The notes under the pieces are model-generated. The model was not told where the DNA came from and did no database searches. It saw only the letters and a program-made list of their open reading frames with translations. 64,000 nucleotides of DNA from Amphritea atlantica (GTDB lineage: Bacteria > Pseudomonadota > Gammaproteobacteria > Pseudomonadales > Balneatricaceae). The stretch lies in the NCBI GenBank assembly GCA_024397875.1, contig CP073344.1, positions 549,001 through 613,000 on the forward strand. Reading direction: 5' to 3'. Position 1 is the stretch's first letter. Every line of letters starts with the position of its first letter. The translations under genes were made by a program, and so were the position numbers. Below are positions 53,285 through 61,181 of this stretch, one piece after another.

Positions 53285-54457
53285 TCAAAAAGCGCTCTCA
53301 AGCACGCCTCCAATAATCGCCAGACCAACCAGTCCCATAATCGGCAGTTTCAATATCCTCAGCAGAAAAAATCCGCTGATCACCAGGGCAAAATCGGTTG
53401 CGCTGTGGACGGCGGAGATAAACACTGGCTGATACAGGGCACTTAACAGCAGCCCGACGACTGCCGCGTTCACGCCGTTTATTGCACCACTGAGGCTGGG
53501 GTTTTCCGCCAGTAAATGCCAGTTCTTCAACACCCCCAGCAGTAGCAGAAAACCGGGCAGAAAGACGCCGGCAGTGGCGATCAGTGCGCCAATGATGGGG
53601 GTCTCCGGCAATAGCTGATAACCGAGGTAAGTGGCCAGGGTAAACATCGGCCCGGGCACCGCCTGAGCGGCGGCATAGCCGGTGATAAAGCTATCGTTAC
53701 CGAGCTGGTCACCAACGATATTCTGCAGCAATGGCAGCACCACATGACCTCCACCGAACACCAGACTGCCGGCCTGATAAAAGTCAGAGAAGATTTTAAC
53801 CGCAAGGCTCAAGTGTGCCAGTAAAGGCAGGCCGAACAACAACACGACAAATAAGATCAGTGGAATATGAGCTGCGTTTACAGATGTTTTTTCTGGCACA
53901 TCTTCAGCGTCTAAATTGACTGTTCTGGATTTTAACCAGATAAAGCCTGAGATAGCCGCCAGAATCAGTACCCCGGTCTGGCTCCATAGTCCGGGCATAA
54001 ACAGCAGTACAGCGGCGGTTGCAACTGCGATTGCAGAGGTAAGTTTTGTTCTGCAAAAGTTACCGGCCATGCTCAGCGTGGCATCGGCGACGACCACAAC
54101 CGCCAGCAGCTTAAGACCATGGATAACACCCTGAAACAGGGTGCTGTCGGTCACTGAGTTGCTGAGTATTGCCAGTGCCAGCATCAACAGGACAGAGGGC
54201 AGGGTAAAGCCGCAAAATGCGGCGATCGCGCCAGCCAGTCCACCCCGTTGATAGCCCAGGGCAAAGCCTACCTGACTCGATCCGGGGCCAGGCAGAAACT
54301 GACTCAGGGCAACCAGTTGAGCGTAGTCTTTGTCACTCAGCCAGTTGAGCTTATCGACAAATGTTGTGCGGAAATAGCCGATATGGGCGGCGGGCCCGCC
54401 AAAGCTGATCCAGCCGAGCAGGAAAAATTGTTTAAAGATAGTTAAGACGTTCATCAT
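53285..54457 (-). CDS. chrA: Chromate efflux transporter ChrA
   Basis: 390 residues, the long form with two homologous CHR domains. N-half: GWISFGGPAAHIGYF, ALSQFLPGPGSSQVGFALGYQRGG. C-half: GSLVFGGGHVVLPLL, AAAQAVPGPMFTLATYLG. The paired GGP/PGP motifs within ten or more membrane segments are diagnostic. It expels chromate driven by the membrane potential, though many homologues may move other anions. No chrB regulator is adjacent. ATG at 54454 is an alternative start. Confidence 0.9.
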   Translation of the reverse strand: MMNVLTIFKQFFLLGWISFGGPAAHIGYFRTTFVDKLNWLSDKDYAQLVALSQFLPGPGSSQVGFALGYQRGGLAGAIAAFCGFTLPSVLLMLALAILSNSVTDSTLFQGVIHGLKLLAVVVVADATLSMAGNFCRTKLTSAIAVATAAVLLFMPGLWSQTGVLILAAISGFIWLKSRTVNLDAEDVPEKTSVNAAHIPLILFVVLLFGLPLLAHLSLAVKIFSDFYQAGSLVFGGGHVVLPLLQNIVGDQLGNDSFITGYAAAQAVPGPMFTLATYLGYQLLPETPIIGALIATAGVFLPGFLLLLGVLKNWHLLAENPSLSGAINGVNAAVVGLLLSALYQPVFISAVHSATDFALVISGFFLLRILKLPIMGLVGLAIIGGVLESAF

Positions 54458-54766
54458 ATTCAGAGTGGATAAGCTAAAAATAGCTATTATCTGACAGTAT
54501 TGTGACAGATATGAGAGTGTGGTTGGATTCGTTCATTTTCTGGCTACCCGGTTTGGCGGGTTAACGGACTATTTTTATCACTAAGCTGCTCACCGAAAAC
54601 CGGTGATCAGTAGCCAGCGCAGCACCGCCGCATAATCTTCCGCCTGTCTGAAACGGTACAGACTATGGCGCTATAAGTAATTGAATTCGGACCTTTGTGT
54701 AATAAAATGATTCGCATGGGTTTTTATTAACCGCTCAACGTTAACAGTGTGTGCTGGCAGGACTTT
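54458..54766. other. Intergenic region between chrA and the SnoaL-like gene
   Basis: Divergent promoter region of 309 bases. An imperfect hairpin (CACCG/CGGTG) is at about 54590-54604. Nothing else recognised. Confidence 0.4.
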
Positions 54767-55174
54767 ATGAATCAGGAAACCGTTCAGTTATTAACCGACT
54801 ACTACGCAGCCTTTAACCGTCAGGACATGGATGCGTTTTTAGCCTTGCTCACCGATGATGTCATTCATGATATCAACCAGAGTGGCCGGGAAGTGGGTAA
54901 ACAGGCCTTTTCTCAATTCATGGATCGCATGAATGCTCATTACCGGGAAGAGATTGTTAATATCTCCATTACCACCAACCAGACGGGTGATCGTGCTGCG
55001 GTTGAGTTCACCGTGTTAGGTGAATACCTGTCGACCGATGAAGGCTTACCCGAAGCAGTGGGACAGAAATACAACCTGCCAGCCGGCGCGTTTTTTACGA
55101 TTCGCGATGGCCAGGTGGCACGGGTGACCAACTACTACAATCTGGAAGACTGGATCGCCCAGGTGTCAGGCTGA
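54767..55174 (+). CDS. SnoaL/ketosteroid isomerase-like protein
   Basis: About 135 residues from MNQETVQLL (54767). NTF2-like fold: LTDYYAAFNRQDMDAFLALLTDDVIHDINQS, then REVGKQAFSQFMDRM and the closing RDGQVARVTNYYNLEDW. The family tends to form cavities for small hydrophobic ligands; no reaction is assigned. It is 6 bases upstream of a GNAT acetyltransferase and about 650 upstream of a nitrilase, so the three probably form one operon. Confidence 0.85.
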   Translation: MNQETVQLLTDYYAAFNRQDMDAFLALLTDDVIHDINQSGREVGKQAFSQFMDRMNAHYREEIVNISITTNQTGDRAAVEFTVLGEYLSTDEGLPEAVGQKYNLPAGAFFTIRDGQVARVTNYYNLEDWIAQVSG

Positions 55175-55180
55175 TCCGTG

Positions 55181-55771
55181 ATGCTGACTTTTAAGCGTCT
55201 CTCAGGCGCAGCGTTAGCAGGCTATCTTCCGGAGCTGGCGCAACTGCGAATCCGGGTGTTTCGTGACTGGCCCTATCTCTACGATGGTGACCTGGCCTAT
55301 GAAGAGCGCTACCTGCAGACCTATATTCAGGCGCCCGACAGTGTCATTGTATTAGCCTTTGACGGTGACAGCGTGGTCGGTGCTTCAACCGGTATCCCGC
55401 TGGAACATGAAACCGCCGATGTTAAGCAGCCCTTTATCGATGCCGGTTTTGATATCGACAGCGTATTTTATTGTGGCGAATCGGTGCTGCTTTCCGCGTA
55501 CCGGGGGCAGGGGGCGGGTGTCGAATTCTTTGACCAGCGTGAAGCCCATGCCCGGGAGATTGGTGGTTTTGCCTATTCCTGTTTTTGTGGCGTGCAGCGT
55601 CCCGATAATCATCCGTCCCGACCCGCTGACTATGTTCCCTTAGACCGTTTCTGGCGTAAACGGGGTTACCGTAAACACCCGGAACTGAACACCACTTTCA
55701 GTTGGAAAGAGTTGGGTGAAGCGCATGAGTCGCCTAAGCCGATGACCTTCTGGATCAAACCGTTAAAATGA
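55181..55771 (+). CDS. GNAT-family acetyltransferase
   Basis: About 196 residues (GTG at 55178 and ATG at 55181 both possible). The acetyl-CoA-binding motif A is visible as LLSAYRGQGAGVEFFDQREAHA (about 107-128); SVIVLAFDGDSVVGASTGIPL is the preceding strand pair. The C-terminal part includes DRFWRKRGYRKHPE. The substrate is not identifiable. Middle gene of a three-gene unit with a SnoaL-like protein and a carbon-nitrogen hydrolase. Confidence 0.86.
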   Translation: MLTFKRLSGAALAGYLPELAQLRIRVFRDWPYLYDGDLAYEERYLQTYIQAPDSVIVLAFDGDSVVGASTGIPLEHETADVKQPFIDAGFDIDSVFYCGESVLLSAYRGQGAGVEFFDQREAHAREIGGFAYSCFCGVQRPDNHPSRPADYVPLDRFWRKRGYRKHPELNTTFSWKELGEAHESPKPMTFWIKPLK

Positions 55772-55829
55772 CAACGTGCAATACGGCTGCAATCAACAGC
55801 CGGGCGTAAAGCGAATCTGGATGCGATAG

Positions 55830-56702
55830 ATGAATAAGGTCAGAGTGGCAGTATCACAATACGATATTAGCTTTTTCTCCCACTGGTCCGACTTTGCAGA
55901 CAAGTTAACCCGGTGGGTTAAAGCCGCCGCCGATAACCGGGCTAAGTTAATCCTTTTTCCTGAATATGGCAGCATGGAGCTGCCCTCATTGCTGGGTGAA
56001 ACCGTCTATACAGATCTTCATGGTCAACTGGACGCGATGCAGTCACTCTATCCTCAATGGCAGGCGCTGCATCTGGAGCTGGCACAGCAGTTTGATCTGA
56101 TGATTCTGGCGAGTAGCTATCCGCTGCAACAGCCGGATGGATCATTTCGTAACCGCGCACACCTTTACGGGCCTGACGGTTTAATCGGTTATCAGGATAA
56201 GCTGATCATGACCCGCTTTGAAAATGAGCAGTGGCGGGTGGCGGCGGGCAGCGAAATCCAAGTGATCGACTCCGATATCGGTAAACTGGGGATCAATATC
56301 TGCTACGACTCGGAGTTTCCCATGATCGCCCGTCAGCAGGTTGCCGCCGGGGCGAACCTGATACTGGTGCCCAGCTGCACCGATACTGAAGCCGGGTTTC
56401 ACCGGGTGCGTATTGGCTGTCAGGCCCGGGCGCTGGAGAACCAGTGTTTCGTGCTGCAATCACCCACCTTCGGTCAGGCGGACTGGTCGGAAGCGGTCGA
56501 TATCAATACCGGTCGGGCCAGTATCTATACTCCGGTGGATTACGGTTTTCCTGATAACGGCATTCTGGTGGAAGGTTCACCCGAGCGACCGGAATGGGTC
56601 TATGCCGAACTGGACCTGGAATCGATAGCGCATGTGCGGGCGGAAGGGCAGGTGTTTAACTATCGGGACTGGGACAGGCAGAAGGGCCTGATATCTCGAT
56701 GA
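55830..56702 (+). CDS. Carbon-nitrogen hydrolase (nitrilase superfamily)
   Basis: 290 residues. The catalytic triad is present: Glu in LILFPEYGSME (about residue 43), Lys in YQDKLIMTRFE (about 123) and Cys in GINICYDSEFPMIAR (about 157). The enzyme cleaves a non-peptide C-N bond of an amide or nitrile; no branch-specific motif allows a substrate call. It follows the GNAT gene by 58 bases, suggesting a small detoxification or amide metabolism operon. Confidence 0.92.
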   Translation: MNKVRVAVSQYDISFFSHWSDFADKLTRWVKAAADNRAKLILFPEYGSMELPSLLGETVYTDLHGQLDAMQSLYPQWQALHLELAQQFDLMILASSYPLQQPDGSFRNRAHLYGPDGLIGYQDKLIMTRFENEQWRVAAGSEIQVIDSDIGKLGINICYDSEFPMIARQQVAAGANLILVPSCTDTEAGFHRVRIGCQARALENQCFVLQSPTFGQADWSEAVDINTGRASIYTPVDYGFPDNGILVEGSPERPEWVYAELDLESIAHVRAEGQVFNYRDWDRQKGLISR

Positions 56703-56740
56703 GCTTTGTGGTTAAGTGGTGAACGGCTTTGTTTACTAAA

Positions 56741-56755
56741 GAGAACACAGAGGGG
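56741..56755 (+). repeat. CACAGAG dispersed repeat, copy 3
   Basis: Short form, GAGAACACAGAGGGG, between the nitrilase and the HExxH gene. See copy 1. Confidence 0.45.
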
Positions 56756-56832
56756 ATTGAGGTAGCGCATCGGAACCTCCGTGTGTCGTTAAGAGAAGTC
56801 CTCAAAAGTGGTTTTATGATATTTCTACCGTT

Positions 56833-57624
56833 ATGACTTTATCGCGTGAATTTTATCGCCATGGACCCGTTGTCCGACAGGGGCATTCCGTTAGCTTCGT
56901 CGACGTCAGGAAACGCTTTGATTTCAGATCGATCGGCATTGGGCGCTGGGTGACGCAGCCTGAACAGGTTCGCGCCGCAGGACTGTTTTATGATGCACTG
57001 GTGGATCTGATGACCATCTTAAACTGTCCGGAGCCGTTGATATCCCTGCGCGGAAACTTGTCTTTGCAATATGGGATAGGCGGGCGTCCCGGTGTCGCGG
57101 CTCACTATCAACCGTCGACGCGCTGCTTCTCACTGGCTAAAAATGCAGGGCCAGGCAGTATTGCGCATGAGTGGTTTCATGCCCTTGATCACTACCTCGG
57201 AGGCACTGCATTTGCTGATGCCCCGACTGGAATGTTTGCTTCAAAAGCCTGGTTGTCAGACGCGACGCCGGTGGTTCATCCCTTGAATGATGACCTGTAC
57301 GCCTGTTTCAAAAACATTATGTTAGATGAGGATGGTGAGTCCCCCAGTGAGCTGTTTGAGGTATCCGCTCAGGTCGACAGGGCCATGAATCAGGTTTACT
57401 ACAGCCAGGCTGAAGAACTTTGCGCCCGGGCATTTGAAGCCTTTATTCAGGATGCGGCTATTTCGAATAATTTTTTGGTCTCAGGGACAAAAGCGTCTGC
57501 CGAAGCCGAGCAGGGCCTGTATCCGCGAGGAGCGCAGCGAGAGCGTATTAATGCAGCGTTCCAGCGTTACTTTAATCGCCTGGGGGCCGCACTGAACAGT
57601 GAAATACGCAGGAATGCTCGTTGA
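56833..57624 (+). CDS. Putative zinc metallopeptidase with HEWFH motif (CLCA_X-like)
   Basis: 263 residues. GPGSIAHEWFHALDHYLGG (about 110-128) has an HExxH zinc site followed by an acidic/His-rich helix; upstream is GGRPGVAAHYQPSTRCFSLAK. This arrangement resembles the metallopeptidase-like domains of large polyvalent proteins and the proteins that, from memory, are annotated CLCA_X family. A third zinc ligand may be the Glu in LCARAFEAFIQD (about 197-208). No signal peptide, so probably cytoplasmic. It is isolated between two CACAGAG repeats. Confidence 0.78.
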   Translation: MTLSREFYRHGPVVRQGHSVSFVDVRKRFDFRSIGIGRWVTQPEQVRAAGLFYDALVDLMTILNCPEPLISLRGNLSLQYGIGGRPGVAAHYQPSTRCFSLAKNAGPGSIAHEWFHALDHYLGGTAFADAPTGMFASKAWLSDATPVVHPLNDDLYACFKNIMLDEDGESPSELFEVSAQVDRAMNQVYYSQAEELCARAFEAFIQDAAISNNFLVSGTKASAEAEQGLYPRGAQRERINAAFQRYFNRLGAALNSEIRRNAR

Positions 57625-57711
57625 GGAAATGGGAGTAACAGAAATCTGTTCGCCGAGCAGCGTTGTTGATAATGCTTGCGAGTAAAGAGTTTAACCTGAC
57701 CTCAGTTTTCG

Positions 57712-57731
57712 CCACAGAGGGCACAGAGAAC
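57712..57731 (+). repeat. CACAGAG dispersed repeat, copy 4
   Basis: CCACAGAGGGCACAGAGAAC, close in form to copy 1, just before the minus-strand cassette-like cluster. Confidence 0.6.
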
Positions 57732-57812
57732 AGGGAGGTGGTCAGATCTGTGAATCACCCCCTATGAACCTGATCCTTAGTGATGAACCTAAATATCATA
57801 ATTTCCTATCGG

Positions 57813-57867
57813 GGCTAACGTTTGAAGGATGATGCCGCTTTGGCGGGTGAGGTGTAGGGCTGAAACT
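57813..57867 (-). repeat. attC-like element closing the minus-strand cluster
   Basis: On the minus strand the element ends TTCAAAC then GTTAGCC (57813-57819), a good R' box. An inner hairpin CCGC/GCGG is at 57835-57846. The R'' side next to the stop of the preceding gene is degenerate, so pairing of the outer arms is weak. Confidence 0.4.
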
Positions 57868-58086
57868 CTAAACACCGGATTCGACCATGCTTTTTATCTT
57901 TACCGCCTTTTCAAAATGATCGAGTTGGTGGGTTTCAATCCACCACCTTGCCGCTTCCATCAGAAGCTCTGGGTGATCATTTTTATTCTTAAAGAATGCG
58001 TAAAATGAAAGGCCCACATTTTCGCCTTTCTGTTGTATTTTTTGCTCGCAGACTTCACGAATATTATCTCTCAGCTCATCTCTCAC
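57868..58086 (-). CDS. Cassette-like small protein, 72 aa (DUF6500-like)
   Basis: Start taken at the GTG at 58086, preceded by GAAAGGAATTCC; a longer frame from 58164 overlaps the upstream gene and lacks a site. The protein reads IREVCEQKIQQKGENVGLSFYAFFKNKN, then LLMEAARWWIETHQLDHFEKAVKI. From memory this resembles DUF6500 proteins, which are small and of unknown function. Soluble and helical. Last gene of the minus-strand cluster. Confidence 0.68.
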   Translation of the reverse strand: MRDELRDNIREVCEQKIQQKGENVGLSFYAFFKNKNDHPELLMEAARWWIETHQLDHFEKAVKIKSMVESGV

Positions 58087-58132
58087 TGTTGGAATTCCTT
58101 TCTCGCAGACGCTGTCTGGTCTGGTTATACGT

Positions 58133-58408
58133 TTACTCAACGATTTGGTAGTGCCTTTCAACATTCGCTGTTATCCGGCCCCAGCGCGAGCTTTTGACTC
58201 TAACCTGATGCGCTTCGAACGCCGCTTTACTCGAAAACTCTTCGTATACGTCGAAACGATTCTGGTTACTTTCATGGGGAGTGACTTCGAACAGCAAACA
58301 TCCAGGCTCCTTGCGGGTGAGTTCACAATGAAGGGGCAGCTCTCGTTTAACCGTTTCCAGGTCCATACTTTGAACAATAATGAAGCCTTTAATCACAACC
58401 TTTGGCAT
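58133..58408 (-). CDS. Antibiotic biosynthesis monooxygenase (ABM) domain protein
   Basis: 91 residues, one ferredoxin-like ABM domain: GFIIVQSMDLETVKRELPLHCELTRKEPGCLLFEVTPHE, then RFDVYEEFSSKAAFEAHQ. This pattern is that of YgiN-like quinol monooxygenases and related dimeric oxidases. GATGGAGAG precedes the ATG. It follows the methyltransferase-like gene by 44 bases. Confidence 0.83.
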   Translation of the reverse strand: MPKVVIKGFIIVQSMDLETVKRELPLHCELTRKEPGCLLFEVTPHESNQNRFDVYEEFSSKAAFEAHQVRVKSSRWGRITANVERHYQIVE

Positions 58409-58439
58409 TGGCGTCTCTCCATCGGAAAGCAGGAGTGTA

Positions 58440-58458
58440 CTTGAGCAATTTGTTACAC
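58440..58458 (-). repeat. Half attC-like sequence after the methyltransferase-like gene
   Basis: On the minus strand GTGTAACAAATTGCTCAAG spans the stop codon and has the look of the R''-L'' half of an attC. No matching L'-R' half follows before the next gene, so it may be a deletion remnant. Confidence 0.4.
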
Positions 58459-59130
58459 GGCATGTGCTATCAACATATCGGTAGCCCCTCTTTGAAACCG
58501 GTAATCAACAGTCTGAAGCGATGTCCGAATCCCGGCAGCTTCCAGTGCTTCGATGACCGCCGAGAGGTGTTTTGACGGCTTGCTGTCCAGCGACAGCAAA
58601 GGGTATACCCGGACCTCTGCTGCAGCTCGACAGAGCTCTTTCATGCCCTGTATATGCTGCTCTAAATCGAAATGTTCGCTGTACAGGAACAGGAAGTGAG
58701 AGCACAGCGCCAACTCGAACTGTTGGTCTTGAAACGGGAGGTTTGGAAGCGAAGCACTGATATACCGGCCTGCTTCCAATCCTGAATCGTAGTCAGACAG
58801 AAACCGCTGCATCGCCGCCATGCGTACCTTACCCAACTCCGCAACGTCTTTGATGCTTTCCCAGATATAGCTGTCTGCATTTTGCTCCATCTGACTCATG
58901 ATCTGAGGATATACCTCTTCGATACGCGATCTGATCTGCTCGCTTGAGAATTGGTAGACAGGATCAACAGAGATCACATTGCCGCCACGTTGAGTCAGTT
59001 GCGCATTGAAGCATGCCGGTCCATCACCACAACCAAGTAGACGCTTTTGTAAGTCATCTTCCGACAGGGCGAAGATGGAGCAATATTCCTCGAACGACCG
59101 CCCCCATGGGACAACATTATCCAGCTTCAC
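58453..59130 (-). CDS. Cassette-like class I SAM methyltransferase-type protein
   Basis: 225 residues from a GTG at 59130, with AAAGGAGAG upstream. LGCGDGPACFNAQL (about 32-45) matches the S-adenosylmethionine glycine loop and VISVDPVY (about 53-60) the acidic strand end. The later FQDQQFELALCSHFLFLYSEHF (about 133-154) is the usual motif-IV region. The substrate is unknown. The start lies 21 bases after an attC-like right box on the minus strand, as in integron gene cassettes. Confidence 0.78.
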   Translation of the reverse strand: MKLDNVVPWGRSFEEYCSIFALSEDDLQKRLLGCGDGPACFNAQLTQRGGNVISVDPVYQFSSEQIRSRIEEVYPQIMSQMEQNADSYIWESIKDVAELGKVRMAAMQRFLSDYDSGLEAGRYISASLPNLPFQDQQFELALCSHFLFLYSEHFDLEQHIQGMKELCRAAAEVRVYPLLSLDSKPSKHLSAVIEALEAAGIRTSLQTVDYRFQRGATDMLIAHAV

Positions 59131-59150
59131 TGCTGACTCTCCTTTATGAC

Positions 59151-59248
59151 GTGTAACGCCTGCCTCAACTGCCGGAGGCTACTGTCACCTTTTGTGCGGG
59201 GTTTTGCACAAAAGGTGACAGTGGTCGGAGGTCAGATTGCAGGCGCTT
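59151..59248 (-). repeat. attC5-like element interrupted by intron 2
   Basis: TAACGCCTGC (59154-59163) is complementary to GCAGGCG at 59239-59245 plus the TTA formed across the intron junction. Inside is a perfect 17-bp hairpin (59181-59197 with 59206-59222). Read on the minus strand, the R' box is GTTACAC, just upstream of the methyltransferase-like gene, and the other end lies 6 bases past the stop of the gene at 61182. Extrahelical-base pattern is less clear than in attC1. Confidence 0.5.
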
Positions 59249-59771
59249 GTGTACGCCCAGCATGGGCATGAACTAATGAGGTGAAAGTCCTCTGTAGGAA
59301 GGTCACCATCCATAGCGATTTATAATCGTTATTAGATGTTAACTACTAGCGAATGGCAAGGGCTTAACCGCGAGGTTCGGTCTGGAGGAAGCCGCTAGCA
59401 AAACTGCGTGCTGATGAACAAAAACATCATATGAGGCGTAGGCTGGAGGCGAGTCAGCACAAGATGACGAAGCCATGTGATCTAACGGCCACCGTAAATG
59501 ATGCAGCAGTGCAGCGAAAGTTCATGCTCTTATCTGGGGAGATCTGCTTAACCGGCGATCGATAAATTACCAGTTCTCAGCCACTGGTTTCAACAGGCTC
59601 GGCAAGCAGGCCCCATCACCCTGCTTGAGCAAAATGATGAAAATCGATAGCGCTTGGCAGGGTAACCTGCTGAGTGATTAAGCAGAAGTCAGCAGACGGC
59701 GTAGTAGCCAAACGCCCAGCGTAATGGCTGGGATAGGGTGAAGGCCTGAACATTTGTATAAAGGAGGAGCC

Positions 59772-61106
59772 TTGTCACACTTGAACACACGAATGCCGAC
59801 CGGCAGTGACGTAACTCAGCGTCGTGTCAAGAAGCCAGCCTTTAGCCATGATCTATTCGAACAGGTACTGCAAAGAGATAATCTGCAGGCTGCATGGAAG
59901 CGAGTTCGAGCCAATAAGGGGGCTGCGGGAGTGGATGGGATGACCATTGATGAATTCCCCGCATGGGCGAAATCAGGCGAATGGAAACGGGTGGTAAATG
60001 AACTGGAAACAGGACGCTATCGCCCCTCACCGGTCAGACGGGTTGAGATAGATAAACCGGATGGCGGTAAACGCCAACTGGGTATCCCAACCATCACAGA
60101 CCGTGTGATCCAGCAAGCCATCGCCCAAGTCCTCACGCCCATTTTCGACCCGGAGTTCTCAAACCATAGCTATGGTTTCCGTCCGGGCCGAAATGGGCAA
60201 CAAGCGGTTAAACAGGTACAAGGCATCATCAAGGAGGGACACCGCATCGCGGTGGATGTTGATCTCTCTAAGTTCTTTGACCGGGTGAATCATGACCTGT
60301 TGATGACGCTCCTGGGTCGTAAGATCAGGGACAAGCGTTTGCTCAAGTTGATCAAGCTCTACCTTCGAGCTGGGGTTATCGATAACCAGTTGTTTAGGGA
60401 AAGCCGAGAAGGTGTTCCACAGGGTGGCCCCTTATCGCCACTACTGGCGAATATCATGCTCGACCCGCTAGACAAAGAATTGGAGAAACGCGGTCACAAG
60501 TTTGCTCGTTACGCCGATGACTTTACCATTCTGGTAAAGAGTCAGCGAGCGGGTGAACGCGTATTGCGCAGTATCAGCCAATACCTGCAAAACCGTTTAA
60601 AGCTGGTCGTTAACTCGACCAAGAGCCACGTCGTTAAAACCAGTGATAGCAAGTTTCTGGGATTTACGTTCCAGAAAGGTCGCATTCAATGGCATGCGAA
60701 AACGCTGCACAAGTTCAAGCAGCAGGTTCGACGATTAACGAACCGTAACTGGGGTGTATCGATGCGATACCAACTCTTCAAGACCAGTCAATTTATACGC
60801 GGCTGGATCAATTACTTTGGCATCGCCAATTGCTATCAACTCTGTGTCGACCTGGATCACTGGATACGGCGCAGAGTCAGAATGGCTTACTGGCGACAGT
60901 GGCGAAAACCACGCACCAAAGTCAGAAACCTGATGAGGCTGGGCGTTCGAGTTCAGGCAGCAGTTGCGTGTGGCATTACCAGCAAAGGCCCATGGCGCAG
61001 TTCAAAAACACCGGGGATAAATCAGGCATTATCCAATGCCTATTTAAAATCTCAGGGGTTGTATGAGTTACGTGATGGATGGATCAAGCTTCACTATGGC
61101 AAATGA
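59772..61106 (+). CDS. ltrA: Group II intron reverse transcriptase/maturase 2
   Basis: About 444 residues from a TTG at 59772, preceded by AAAGGAGGAGCC; an in-frame TTG at 59754 lies before that site. Reverse transcriptase blocks: NKGAAGVDGMTIDEF, RPSPVRRVEIDK, SYGFRPGRNGQQAV, DVDLSKFFDRVNHD, GVPQGGPLSPLLANI and YADD. Maturase domain X includes FIRGWINYFGIANCYQL and WIRRRVRMAYWRQW. It ends with LSNAYLKSQGL and no HNH endonuclease. The frame is intact, so the intron could be active. Confidence 0.93.
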   Translation: MSHLNTRMPTGSDVTQRRVKKPAFSHDLFEQVLQRDNLQAAWKRVRANKGAAGVDGMTIDEFPAWAKSGEWKRVVNELETGRYRPSPVRRVEIDKPDGGKRQLGIPTITDRVIQQAIAQVLTPIFDPEFSNHSYGFRPGRNGQQAVKQVQGIIKEGHRIAVDVDLSKFFDRVNHDLLMTLLGRKIRDKRLLKLIKLYLRAGVIDNQLFRESREGVPQGGPLSPLLANIMLDPLDKELEKRGHKFARYADDFTILVKSQRAGERVLRSISQYLQNRLKLVVNSTKSHVVKTSDSKFLGFTFQKGRIQWHAKTLHKFKQQVRRLTNRNWGVSMRYQLFKTSQFIRGWINYFGIANCYQLCVDLDHWIRRRVRMAYWRQWRKPRTKVRNLMRLGVRVQAAVACGITSKGPWRSSKTPGINQALSNAYLKSQGLYELRDGWIKLHYGK

Positions 61107-61142
61107 AACGCCCTGTGCGGACCCGCATGCAGGGTGTTGTGG
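61106..61142 (+). ncRNA. Domain V of group II intron 2
   Basis: ACGCCCTGTGCGG pairs with GCAGGGTGTTGTGG around a CCCGCAT bulge and loop, starting at the maturase stop. Same form as domain V of intron 1. Confidence 0.7.
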
Positions 61143-61181
61143 GGGCTGAGGGTTAGAGACCCTCGGCTACCCGATTAAGTC

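Larger units (their letters stand above)
59249..61175 (+). mobile_element. Group II intron 2
   Basis: Starts GTGTACGCCCAGCATGGGC (59249) and ends CCCGAT (61175), the same ends as intron 1. GAGGTGAAAGTCCTC near the 5' end is shared with intron 1. Domain V is at about 61106-61142 and domain VI is the GAGGGTT...ACCCTC hairpin. It lies 26 bases after a strong hairpin and encodes one maturase. It is inserted antisense to the surrounding minus-strand genes, while intron 1 is in the sense direction of its cassettes. Confidence 0.88.

Noticed and set aside
58133..58164. Long overlap between the ABM gene and the 72-aa gene
   Set aside because: The overlap depends on an upstream ATG without a ribosome binding site; the GTG at 58086 with GAAAGGAA is a better start and removes it.
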